Shown piece by piece: positions 53,669 through 60,425 of a stretch of 64,000 nt of DNA. The translations under genes and the position numbers were made by a program. The stretch's first letter is position 1, and the number at the start of each line of letters is the position of its first letter. The notes under the pieces were generated by a model, which saw only the letters and a program-made list of their open reading frames with translations, searched no databases and was not told the origin of the DNA. Source of the DNA: BJHL01 sp040378885 (GTDB lineage Bacteria > Planctomycetota > Phycisphaerae > Phycisphaerales > UBA1924); assembly GCA_046316615.1 (NCBI GenBank), contig JBKDAN010000050.1, positions 39,809 through 103,808 of the forward strand. The letters run 5' to 3'.

Positions 53669-55051
53669 TCACATGGGGTCAGTCAGCTCGCTGATGCGGA
53701 TCAACTTCTTGTTGACGAACTCTTCAATGCCCAACGCCGAAAGCTCGCGGCCGTAGCCCGAACGCTTGACACCGCCAAAGGGCAACTCAGGTGCCGTCCA
53801 TGTCGGGTGATTGATGAAGACCATACCTGTATCAAGCTGATCAGCGACGCGCGTCGCGCGAGCGATGTTCTGACTGAAGACGCTCCCGCCCAAGCCAAAC
53901 GGAGAGTCGTTGGCGAGAGCAATCGCCGCGGCCTCGTCAGCAACCCGGTAGATGACAGCGACAGGCCCAAAGAGTTCTTCAGACGAACTGGGCGAACCGG
54001 GAGGCAGATCGGTGAGGACCGTCGCTTCGTAGAACGCGCCCTCGTGGGTGATGCGATGGCCACCAAGTCGCACCTTTGCTCCGGCCTTGACTGCTCGCTG
54101 CACTTGCTTGTCAAGGTGATCAACCGCAGCCTCAGAACTCAGCGGACCGAGCTGAGTTGCGCCATCGAGCGGATTGCCAACTTTGAGGTTCGACATTCTC
54201 GCGATGAGTTTGGCAGTGAACTCGTCGGCGACTGCTTCCAGAACGACGAAGCGTTTGGACGCAACGCAGCACTGGCCCGTGTTGTTCATGCGACCGATGA
54301 AGGCCCAGTGGACCGCCTGGTCGATATCAGCATCATCAAGCACGATGAATGCATCGCTGCCGCCAAGCTCAAGAACTGACTTCTTGAGGTTCTTTCCAGC
54401 GGCGGCTGCAAGGCTTGCACCGGCGTCTTCGCTACCCGTGAGTGCAGCTCCCTTGACGCGAGGATCATCGAGCATCGCGGAGATGTGGGCACCACTGATG
54501 AGGAGGTTGGTGTAAAGGCCGCCCGGTGCGCCGACTTCACGAAAGATGTCCTCGATAGCTATGGCACATTGCGGCACATTCGAAGCATGCTTGATGAGCA
54601 CGGTGTTGCCAATCATGATGTTGGGGGCGGCGAAGCGTGCGACCTGATAGAACGGGAAGTTCCAAGGCTCGACTCCGAGGATGACGCCAAGCGGCGAATG
54701 CCGAACGAACGCTTTGCCGTGCGATGAGGCGAGCGGCTTATCCGCAAGAAATCTGGACGCGTGAACGGCGTAGTAATCGAAAATGTCAGCGGCAAGAGCA
54801 ATTTCACCCTTGCTTTCTGCGATGAGCTTCCCCATTTCCGTCGTGAGCATCGCAGCCAGTTGCGGCGTGCGCTGACGAAGCATGGCTGCGACTTTGGTAA
54901 GCACGCCAGCACGTTCGACGAAGCTTGTGGTGCGCCACGTCTCAAATGTTGACTGAGCGCGAGCAAGCGCCCGCTCGATGGCGTCCGGCGTGAGTTCCTC
55001 AAAGGTCCTGATGACACGGTTGTCGAACGGGTTGATAGATGCGATAGGCAT
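53669..55051 (-). CDS. NAD(P)-dependent succinate-semialdehyde dehydrogenase
   Basis: 460 residues from the ATG at 55049-55051 (the frame extends upstream but without signals). Aldehyde dehydrogenase motifs: EPWNFPF, the catalytic Glu in VLELGGSDAF, the catalytic Cys in NTGQCCVASKRF, and the C-terminal PFGGVKRSGYGRE. Closest in pattern to YneI/GabD-type succinate-semialdehyde dehydrogenases. It lies between TspO and the BON-domain protein on the same strand. Confidence 0.9.
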   Translation of the reverse strand: MPIASINPFDNRVIRTFEELTPDAIERALARAQSTFETWRTTSFVERAGVLTKVAAMLRQRTPQLAAMLTTEMGKLIAESKGEIALAADIFDYYAVHASRFLADKPLASSHGKAFVRHSPLGVILGVEPWNFPFYQVARFAAPNIMIGNTVLIKHASNVPQCAIAIEDIFREVGAPGGLYTNLLISGAHISAMLDDPRVKGAALTGSEDAGASLAAAAGKNLKKSVLELGGSDAFIVLDDADIDQAVHWAFIGRMNNTGQCCVASKRFVVLEAVADEFTAKLIARMSNLKVGNPLDGATQLGPLSSEAAVDHLDKQVQRAVKAGAKVRLGGHRITHEGAFYEATVLTDLPPGSPSSSEELFGPVAVIYRVADEAAAIALANDSPFGLGGSVFSQNIARATRVADQLDTGMVFINHPTWTAPELPFGGVKRSGYGRELSALGIEEFVNKKLIRISELTDPM

Positions 55052-55122
55052 GCTTTGCTCTTCTCGAAGGATGCCCCGTGCGACAGCGTCGACGCGCGGA
55101 GACGCGGCCGACACGACATGGG

Positions 55123-55773
55123 CTAGTTTGAAACCGCAAGCGTGTTGACAACATCCGTCACGCCCGGCGCTCGCCACGCGGCGGACTCGGCCTGCTCGCG
55201 CTGGTTCCACGAGGTCACGTTGCCCGAAAGCGTGACTTTGCCTCCGTCCGTGAGCACGATGATGTTCGCCGCGTCGATGTGAGCGTCGCGTTGCAACGCT
55301 GTGTCAATCGCTTCCTTGATTGCGTGCGGTTGCACGCTGGGCATGATACTGATGTTGTTGGTCACGCCCTTCACGCCCGCGAGATACGCGACAGCATCTT
55401 CAGCAGCGTCACGCTGAAAGCCCCAGTTGGCTTGTCCTTTGAGCGTGATCCAGCCATTCTCGATAGTGGGCTGAACGTCACGTGGCACCCAGACGTGATA
55501 CTGAAGCGCGGCGACCGCGGTGTGCGCCAGATCTTCATCCGTACGTTGATGCACGACAGAGAGACTGACCTGAATCTCTTCAGCGATGGCTTTGATGCCC
55601 TCGACGCGCTGCACCGCGCGCTCAGCGGTCCACTTGTCCGCGTAATGCGGCACCGTGCCGGTCAAGGTGACGACGCCGCGATCAACATTGACGGCAATGC
55701 TGCTCGCGTTGAGCGACGGTTCCCACTTGAGTTCGTCGAGAATGGACTGCTTGAGGATGGTGTCGGACTTCAT
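55123..55773 (-). CDS. Triple BON-domain protein
   Basis: 216 residues with three BON domains (residues about 1-70, 75-145, 150-216), each with the GxVxLxG strand (RGVVTLTGTVPH, NGWITLKGQANW, GGKVTLSGNVTS) and the V..I..I pattern. No signal peptide is visible, so it may be cytoplasmic or attached to a cytoplasmic membrane component. BON proteins are general envelope and osmotic stress proteins. Confidence 0.88.
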   Translation of the reverse strand: MKSDTILKQSILDELKWEPSLNASSIAVNVDRGVVTLTGTVPHYADKWTAERAVQRVEGIKAIAEEIQVSLSVVHQRTDEDLAHTAVAALQYHVWVPRDVQPTIENGWITLKGQANWGFQRDAAEDAVAYLAGVKGVTNNISIMPSVQPHAIKEAIDTALQRDAHIDAANIIVLTDGGKVTLSGNVTSWNQREQAESAAWRAPGVTDVVNTLAVSN

Positions 55774-55807
55774 GACGTAGCCTTTCTGCGCCTGTGCGTC
55801 TGGATGT

Positions 55808-56407
55808 TCACGCGATGACGAGCGGGGTGTTGACGAGGTGTTCTGCGAGAAACCAACCCTGCAACTCGTCGGTTCGGATGATGCCGGACACGATCAGGTC
55901 GTTGGTTCCCAGGTCACCAAGCTCAGCGGCTCTCACAGCCGCATCGTGCGCATCGATCAGAATGAGTTCCGTGGCTTCCAGCAAACGGGAGATCATGGCG
56001 GGAACTTCTTCACAGCCATTCGGTGCTCGCGGAATGCGCGTGATCTCCGCAACGTGACGTGGATCACTGATGGCAATGCCGCCAAGCGTTTGCACGCGTT
56101 CAGCGATGGTGTCGATGAGCGCAAGTTGCTCGCCGGCGAGCTTGTCCAGAAGCAGGTGCAGCTGATAGAACGTCGGGCCGCGGACAAGCCAGTGATGCTT
56201 CTTGTAGAGCGAGAAGAGAATCTGCGTATCTGCCAGAATCTGGTTGAGGCGTTGACACGAGTACTGACGCGCATCACGCGAGAGTGCGATCGGGAACAGG
56301 CGGACTGTGCCGTACGCCTGGATCTCCAAACCTTCTTGATGCAGCCACGGTTGGCTGTGCATGATCTCGCGATCCTGCGTCGATGGCGGTGTGTGTGTCA
56401 TTGTCAT
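55808..56407 (-). CDS. Dps-family DNA-binding ferritin-like protein
   Basis: 199 residues; the ATG at 56405-56407 has AAGGA at proper spacing (another ATG adjoins it). The ferroxidase-site pattern is visible: LYKKHHWLVRGPTFYQLHLLLDKLAGEQLALIDTIAERVQTLGG carries the conserved His, Asp and Glu. Dps protects DNA from iron-driven oxidative damage. The N-terminal extension of about 30 residues (HTPPSTQDREIM) is longer than the usual short tail. Confidence 0.87.
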   Translation of the reverse strand: MTMTHTPPSTQDREIMHSQPWLHQEGLEIQAYGTVRLFPIALSRDARQYSCQRLNQILADTQILFSLYKKHHWLVRGPTFYQLHLLLDKLAGEQLALIDTIAERVQTLGGIAISDPRHVAEITRIPRAPNGCEEVPAMISRLLEATELILIDAHDAAVRAAELGDLGTNDLIVSGIIRTDELQGWFLAEHLVNTPLVIA

Positions 56408-56448
56408 CATGGTCCTTCGTGTGAGTGATGCGGTTGTTGAAAGTCGGC

Positions 56449-56859
56449 CTATGCCGGAACGTCCTTGCAGGAAGCGGAAATCACGTTGAGCAGTAACTGC
56501 TTGATCCACCAGCTCGCATGCGTACTGAACGCCACGCCAGTGGCGGGGTCGTATGTGCTGACGGCGCGATGAAGACCAACGGTGCCGGCGTCGAGCAAAT
56601 CAGGAAACCTGACGCCACGAGACGTGTAGTTGGACGCGATCGCAACCACCAGCCGTTGATGCGCACACGCGAGTTGTTCGCGGCTCGCCTGGCAGCCTTC
56701 GTTGATGATGTTCCAGCCCAACTGACACTCTTGCTCCCGGGTCAAGCTGGGCGCAGCGTGGACCGACGCGAGATACGCAGCGATCGTGTCCGGAGCATTC
56801 ATAACGCGGCCGAAGGGCAATGGCGGTTGGATGACATCAAGATAGCTTTTGGATTGCAC
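56449..56859 (-). CDS. Truncated sigma-70-like protein: regions 1.2 and 2 only
   Basis: 136 residues with start GTG at 56857-56859 (AAGGAGG upstream). Region 1.2 (YLASVHAAPSLTREQECQLG) and region 2 (LVVAIASNYTSRGVRFPDLLDAGTVGLHRAVSTYDPATG) match group 2/3 sigma factors, including the RNA-polymerase binding and the -10 recognition parts (VAFSTHASWWIKQLLL). The protein then stops, with no region 3 or 4, which is shorter than any full sigma-70. It could be a decayed sigma factor or a free-standing region-2 module that needs a partner. The neighbourhood is stress-related. Confidence 0.75.
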   Translation of the reverse strand: MQSKSYLDVIQPPLPFGRVMNAPDTIAAYLASVHAAPSLTREQECQLGWNIINEGCQASREQLACAHQRLVVAIASNYTSRGVRFPDLLDAGTVGLHRAVSTYDPATGVAFSTHASWWIKQLLLNVISASCKDVPA

Positions 56860-56892
56860 TGCCCCTCCTTTGGCGCGCGTGCGATGGTTGAA

Positions 56893-57210
56893 CTAGTTGC
56901 GCTTGACCGACGCTATCGCCGCCTTCACAAGCGGCGTGAACAGCCGCGCAGCAATCGCGTAGCGCAGCACTTGTGTGGCCAGACGCGTAGTGGACGATGG
57001 CGATGACTTTTCCACCTTCGTCAGCACACGTGACGCGACGATGGTGCCCAATGCGGACATCATGCCGAGTATCGGCTTCGATGCGCGGTCTCGTGCCGCC
57101 TGGGCTTCAGCTTCGTCATCGATTCGCTGAGCCCAGGCAAGCAGTTTGACCTTTGCATCCTCGACCGATCGTGTCGCGTCCTGGCGACCAGACTTCGAGA
57201 CTGATGTCAT
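56893..57210 (-). CDS. Small helical protein of the YqjD/YqjE/YqjK-type cluster
   Basis: 105 residues; its start overlaps the stop of the YqjE-like gene by four bases (ATGA). Mostly helical with a short hydrophobic stretch (PILGMMSALGTIVASRVL) and a basic C terminus (AAIASVKRN). In gammaproteobacteria a yqjD-yqjE-yqjK operon encodes similar small membrane and ribosome-associated proteins; here the upstream genes of the same operon are YqjE-like and DUF883-like, so I infer a YqjK-like role. Sequence homology itself is not demonstrated. Confidence 0.6.
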   Translation of the reverse strand: MTSVSKSGRQDATRSVEDAKVKLLAWAQRIDDEAEAQAARDRASKPILGMMSALGTIVASRVLTKVEKSSPSSTTRLATQVLRYAIAARLFTPLVKAAIASVKRN

Positions 57211-57521
57211 ACATCCCGCCTGTTCACGATGGACTTGAAGATGAGCAGCCCCCCGCCCGCGAGCCCCAATACCAGCACACCGCAGATGAATGTCGCAAGC
57301 GGCTTGCCCGTATGCGGCTCAAGCCACCACAGCAGACTTGCAGCCAGCAGCCCCAAGCCCGCCACGCTGAGCACAGCAGCAACCAGCATCACTCCCACGC
57401 CCAGCACAAGACTGACAATCACTGCGTGAGCCCGGCCCGCCTCTTCGCGAACGGCGGAACGAAGCGAGTGCCCCTCGGCCTCGACGAGATCGAAAATGTG
57501 GACGACAAGTTGAGAAATCAT
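57207..57521 (-). CDS. YqjE-like phage-holin-superfamily membrane protein
   Basis: 104 residues from the ATG at 57519-57521 (a GTG two codons upstream is possible). Layout: N-terminal amphipathic helix (FDLVEAEGHSLRSAVREEAG), then two adjacent hydrophobic helices (IVSLVLGVGVMLVAAVLSVAG, PLATFICGVLVLGLAGGGLLIF). This is the YqjE/holin-superfamily pattern. Co-transcribed with the flanking small genes. Confidence 0.75.
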   Translation of the reverse strand: MISQLVVHIFDLVEAEGHSLRSAVREEAGRAHAVIVSLVLGVGVMLVAAVLSVAGLGLLAASLLWWLEPHTGKPLATFICGVLVLGLAGGGLLIFKSIVNRRDV

Positions 57522-57577
57522 CTTCACGGCAATCAGCCCTTGAAACTGTTGTAGTTGACAGTACCAAAACACGCGAC

Positions 57578-57937
57578 TCAGCTGCGATTGCGGCTGACAA
57601 CCAAGCCGATCAGAATGCCAACACCGGCGGCGACTGCAATGCTGGAGATGGGGTTGCGTGAGATGACACCCTTCAGCGCGTCAGAGGCATCGACCGCCGT
57701 TTCCTTCGCCTCGTCAAGCTTCTGATGCACAACTTCGCCCGCGTGAGCAAGCTTCTGCTTCGCCTGCCCCACCGCTTCTGACGCGTGCTGGCGAAGTTCG
57801 GCCCCGCCTGAACGAGCTGAATCAGCCGTGGCGTGAGCGATGCCCGCAATATCGCTCTTGAGAGCATCGACCCCGGCAGCGACGCGATGGGCATCGCTTT
57901 GAAATGTACTGGTTTCTGAGTTAGACGGATTGGCCAT
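57578..57937 (-). CDS. DUF883 (YqjD/ElaB)-like protein
   Basis: 119 residues from the ATG at 57935-57937 (AAGGA upstream). Long amphipathic helical region with Ala/Lys/Asp repeats (HASEAVGQAKQKLAHAGEVV, DEAKETAVDASDALKGVISR) and a C-terminal transmembrane segment (ISSIAVAAGVGILIGLVVS) followed by RNRS. Classic YqjD/ElaB arrangement; in E. coli such proteins inhibit ribosomes in stationary phase. It opens the three-gene operon. Confidence 0.85.
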   Translation of the reverse strand: MANPSNSETSTFQSDAHRVAAGVDALKSDIAGIAHATADSARSGGAELRQHASEAVGQAKQKLAHAGEVVHQKLDEAKETAVDASDALKGVISRNPISSIAVAAGVGILIGLVVSRNRS

Positions 57938-58328
57938 GAGAAAGGTCCTTAAGTGGGCATGCGAGATGCCTGTTGCGTTCTTGCGTGGCAACGTGCCGAC
58001 ACAAGGCCGAGCGAGTCACGGGCACTTGCTTTCACACAGTGCCCGGAAGCAGTATGGGTGTGCAATATGAAGCGAATTTCACACACGCCGTGTTTGGTGA
58101 GCTGCGGAAGATGCCCACGCCACGCGATGAACCAGCAAACGCTGCAAGATCACGCTCGAACGGAACCGCGTTCGGCATACTGAGCTGCACGTAACTCGCG
58201 GCGAACGTGGCCCACTTCGCGCGGCCGACACGTTCCTTTGGCCTGGTCCAAGCCGATCACGCGCACGACTCTGATGACGTGTCAACCCCAGGCGACGTTG
58301 TCTTTCGTGAAGTCACCTCTTCCTGGCG
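57938..58328. other. Intergenic region upstream of DUF883-like gene
   Basis: 391 bp with no convincing gene on either strand. A perfect 8-bp inverted repeat (CGGGCACT at 58019-58026, AGTGCCCG at 58038-58045, 11-base loop) lies about 90 bp before the DUF883 start and could form a leader hairpin. Nothing else identified. Confidence 0.4.
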
Positions 58329-58496
58329 TCACGAGAACCCTCGAGGAATCACGCCGGACAGAATCAAGATCAGCAGCACGATGACCAACAGACTCAAGCC
58401 ACCGGTCGGGTAGTACCCCCACTTGCGACTGTGTGGCCAAGCGGGGAAGACCCCGACAAGCAGAAGGATTAACACGATAAAGAGAATCAGTCCCAT
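58329..58496 (-). CDS. DUF3309-like small membrane protein
   Basis: 55 residues from the ATG at 58494-58496 (AAGGA upstream), matching the DUF3309 pattern: MGLILFIVLILLLVGVFPAW, then PHSRKWGYYPTGGLS and a second hydrophobic helix. Small stress-induced membrane protein of unknown function, frequent near YqjD/Dps-type clusters. Confidence 0.82.
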   Translation of the reverse strand: MGLILFIVLILLLVGVFPAWPHSRKWGYYPTGGLSLLVIVLLILILSGVIPRGFS

Positions 58497-58609
58497 GAAA
58501 AGTCCTTTCAATGTCGCGGCGACGGCAGCGAACAGCAGACAGGGCACAACCTCGCGAACCAGGCGCCTCTCAGTCGGCGAGCGCGACACCGAGTTGGCGG
58601 CGAAAAACG

Positions 58610-58966
58610 CTACTTCGTCATCTTCGCAACCAGATCAACGAGTTCCTGGTACATCTTGTCAGCTGCAGCCCCACCGTTGTTCATCGCAGCCCGGTGACAC
58701 ACCAGCAAGTGCGCATTGAGCAGTGACCGCGCAACAACTTGCAGCGAAGCGCGAGCCGCGGTGATCTGAATGATGATGTCAGCACAATACCGGTCTTGTT
58801 CGATCATCCGCTTGATGCCGTCGATCTGTCCCTTCGCCCGTTGAAGTTGCAGCAGGTTGACCGACCTTGCTGCTAGAGTGACTCCAGCAGCAAGGCGGTG
58901 ACCTTTCTCTGACCCGGCGGCAAGCAACTCAGTGGACGGCGTAACGCGAACAGACTTGCGAACCAT
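58610..58966 (-). CDS. CsoR/RcnR-type metal-sensing repressor
   Basis: 118 residues from the ATG at 58964-58966 (GGAG upstream). Helical-bundle repressor with QLQRAKGQIDGIKRMIEQDRY and the metal-binding set Cys (YCADII), His and Cys (LLNAHLLVCHRA), as in copper-sensing CsoR. The N-terminal 35 residues (RVTPSTELLAAGSEKGHRLA) are an unusual extension. It follows the HMA protein on the same strand, so the pair probably forms one operon from the operator at 59508-59547. Confidence 0.85.
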   Translation of the reverse strand: MVRKSVRVTPSTELLAAGSEKGHRLAAGVTLAARSVNLLQLQRAKGQIDGIKRMIEQDRYCADIIIQITAARASLQVVARSLLNAHLLVCHRAAMNNGGAAADKMYQELVDLVAKMTK

Positions 58967-58999
58967 GGACAGAGTCTCCAGGAACTGAGAACAGCGTGA

Positions 59000-59467
59000 T
59001 CACATCGTGGGAATGACGGGCTTGGCCGACGGATTCACGACAGGACGTTCAGGGTCTTGATTGTCCTTCGCCGTTGCGTTCACTGACGACGCAGTCGTCG
59101 GCTGCCTTTCAGGCATGCCTGAAGGCCCTTCACTCTGCGGCGATTGCGTGCCAGGTCTGCTTTCCGCGACGGGCTTGCTGTTTGCCTCACGCTTGTCGTC
59201 CATCTCCGTCTTGCCGGACTTCGAGTTCGCGCCGGCCGCGCCCATGTCTTCTTTCGCTTTGAATCCTGCCTTCGTCACACCCGCACAAGCTGCGTCGCAG
59301 CCGCGTTGATCGCTGCCGATCACAGCTGAACCGACTTTGACGGAATCGACGCGAACGTTCGGAACAGCCTTGAGCGCTGACGTAACGCTCTTGACGCAGG
59401 TGTCGCCCGACATTCCATCAATGGCGAGTGTGCGGGTTGTGGGTGCTTTGGTGGTTGTGGTTTGCAT
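59000..59467 (-). CDS. HMA-domain protein with long polar tail
   Basis: 155 residues from the ATG at 59465-59467 (AAGGAAA upstream). The first about 75 residues are an HMA-type fold (RTLAIDGMSGDTCVKSVTSALKA ... VIGSDQRGCDAACAGVTKAGF). The metal-binding loop reads GMSGDTC rather than the usual GMTCxxC, so only one of the two canonical Cys is present. The rest is a Ser/Lys/Pro/Gln-rich tail without predicted structure. Likely a metal-binding or chaperone-type protein co-regulated with the CsoR repressor. Confidence 0.75.
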   Translation of the reverse strand: MQTTTTKAPTTRTLAIDGMSGDTCVKSVTSALKAVPNVRVDSVKVGSAVIGSDQRGCDAACAGVTKAGFKAKEDMGAAGANSKSGKTEMDDKREANSKPVAESRPGTQSPQSEGPSGMPERQPTTASSVNATAKDNQDPERPVVNPSAKPVIPTM

Positions 59468-59507
59468 GCTTTGTTTCCTTAGAGAGGGTGAATGGCGATG
59501 CGGCTAG

Positions 59508-59547
59508 ATACCCCACACCGGTATAGTACTGTACCACCGTGGGGTAT
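59508..59547. promoter_or_regulatory. Nested palindromic operator upstream of HMA/CsoR operon
   Basis: Outer dyad ATACCCCAC (59508-59516) / GTGGGGTAT (59539-59547), and an inner near-palindrome GGTATAGTACTGTACC (59520-59535, one mismatched pair). On the minus strand TTGCAA (16 nt) TACAGT is a possible promoter overlapping it. CsoR/RcnR operators are typically G/C-tract palindromes of this type, so this is the likely binding site. Confidence 0.55.
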
Positions 59548-59829
59548 TCTTGCAAGCACAATCTCTCACTCAACGCGCGAGACAGTGCCTTCGAGGGAGA
59601 CGAACCGGTCAGGGCGACTCAGTAAGGGCGTATCGCCTCATTGAATTCCTGCGACAGGAATCTGTTGAGACTCAACATGCCAGACAAATGGACGCGCTGT
59701 CGATGGTCTCGCCACAGATGGCCTACTTCGATCGCGCGAACACGAAACAGATCGCGTCACGATCAGCGACATGGACGCCGCTCCCGCGCAGTTCCGTCTC
59801 GTGACGAATGCTCGTCAGCGACCCTCATC
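59548..59829. other. Non-coding or decayed region next to operator
   Basis: About 280 bp. Short frames occur (for example a piece with RLIEFLRQESVETQHARQMDALS) but none has a start signal or domain. Probably degraded DNA at the edge of the transposon remnant. Confidence 0.4.
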
Positions 59830-59889
59830 ATCATCGGCGACGCGTCATGACTGGCTGAGCGATCCGGAATCGACTTGTTTTCCACTGCA

Positions 59890-60118
59890 AAACTGTTATG
59901 TCATCCGTGCACGACTTTCGGAGGCTGATCTCCGTCAGTTCCCGCGGCATGTCGCGCCGAACGTAGCGGTCGTTCAGATCTCACAGCTGACTGGCCTCAA
60001 CCGCTACACCGTGAACCGTCTGCTCGATCTTCTGCGTGAACGCATGGCTCAGGCGTATGAAACTTGAGCGCCCCGTATGCAGCCATATCGAGATCGACGA
60101 AAGCGACTTCGGTCCAAG
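59890..60118 (+). pseudogene. IS1595-type transposase fragment
   Basis: One frame reads RARLSEADLRQFPRHVAPNV and QISQLTGLNRYTVNRLLDLL (HTH) to a stop at 60065; a +1 frame then reads RPVCSHIEIDESDFGPSR (60069-60122). Together these match the HTH plus first catalytic motif (usual form ExDESYFG) of IS1595-type transposases such as ISXO2-like elements. Frameshift, internal loss of the usual downstream DDxE part and no terminal repeats seen: a dead fragment. Confidence 0.6.
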
Positions 60119-60425
60119 CCGCCAAGTACCTCCTCGACGGCACACCCGACAACTTCGTCGTCATCGCCGCTCGCGCCTGCACCACGTTCTACACACTTTC
60201 CCGATCCGCCCACTCGCCCAGTCTCCTACACGGCAACACCCAGCCAGCGATCACATCGGCCTGCGGCGCGACATGTACGCCCCGCCCTGGGGCGACGCCC
60301 TCCTCGTCGTCATCAGACCCTTCTGTCGCTCCAGCGTCACAGTCGACAACGATGCAGGCGCCACTTTCCGCCGCGTAAGAGCACTTCGTCCAAACGCAAA
60401 GTCGCCCGCCGCTGTCCACCCCCGC

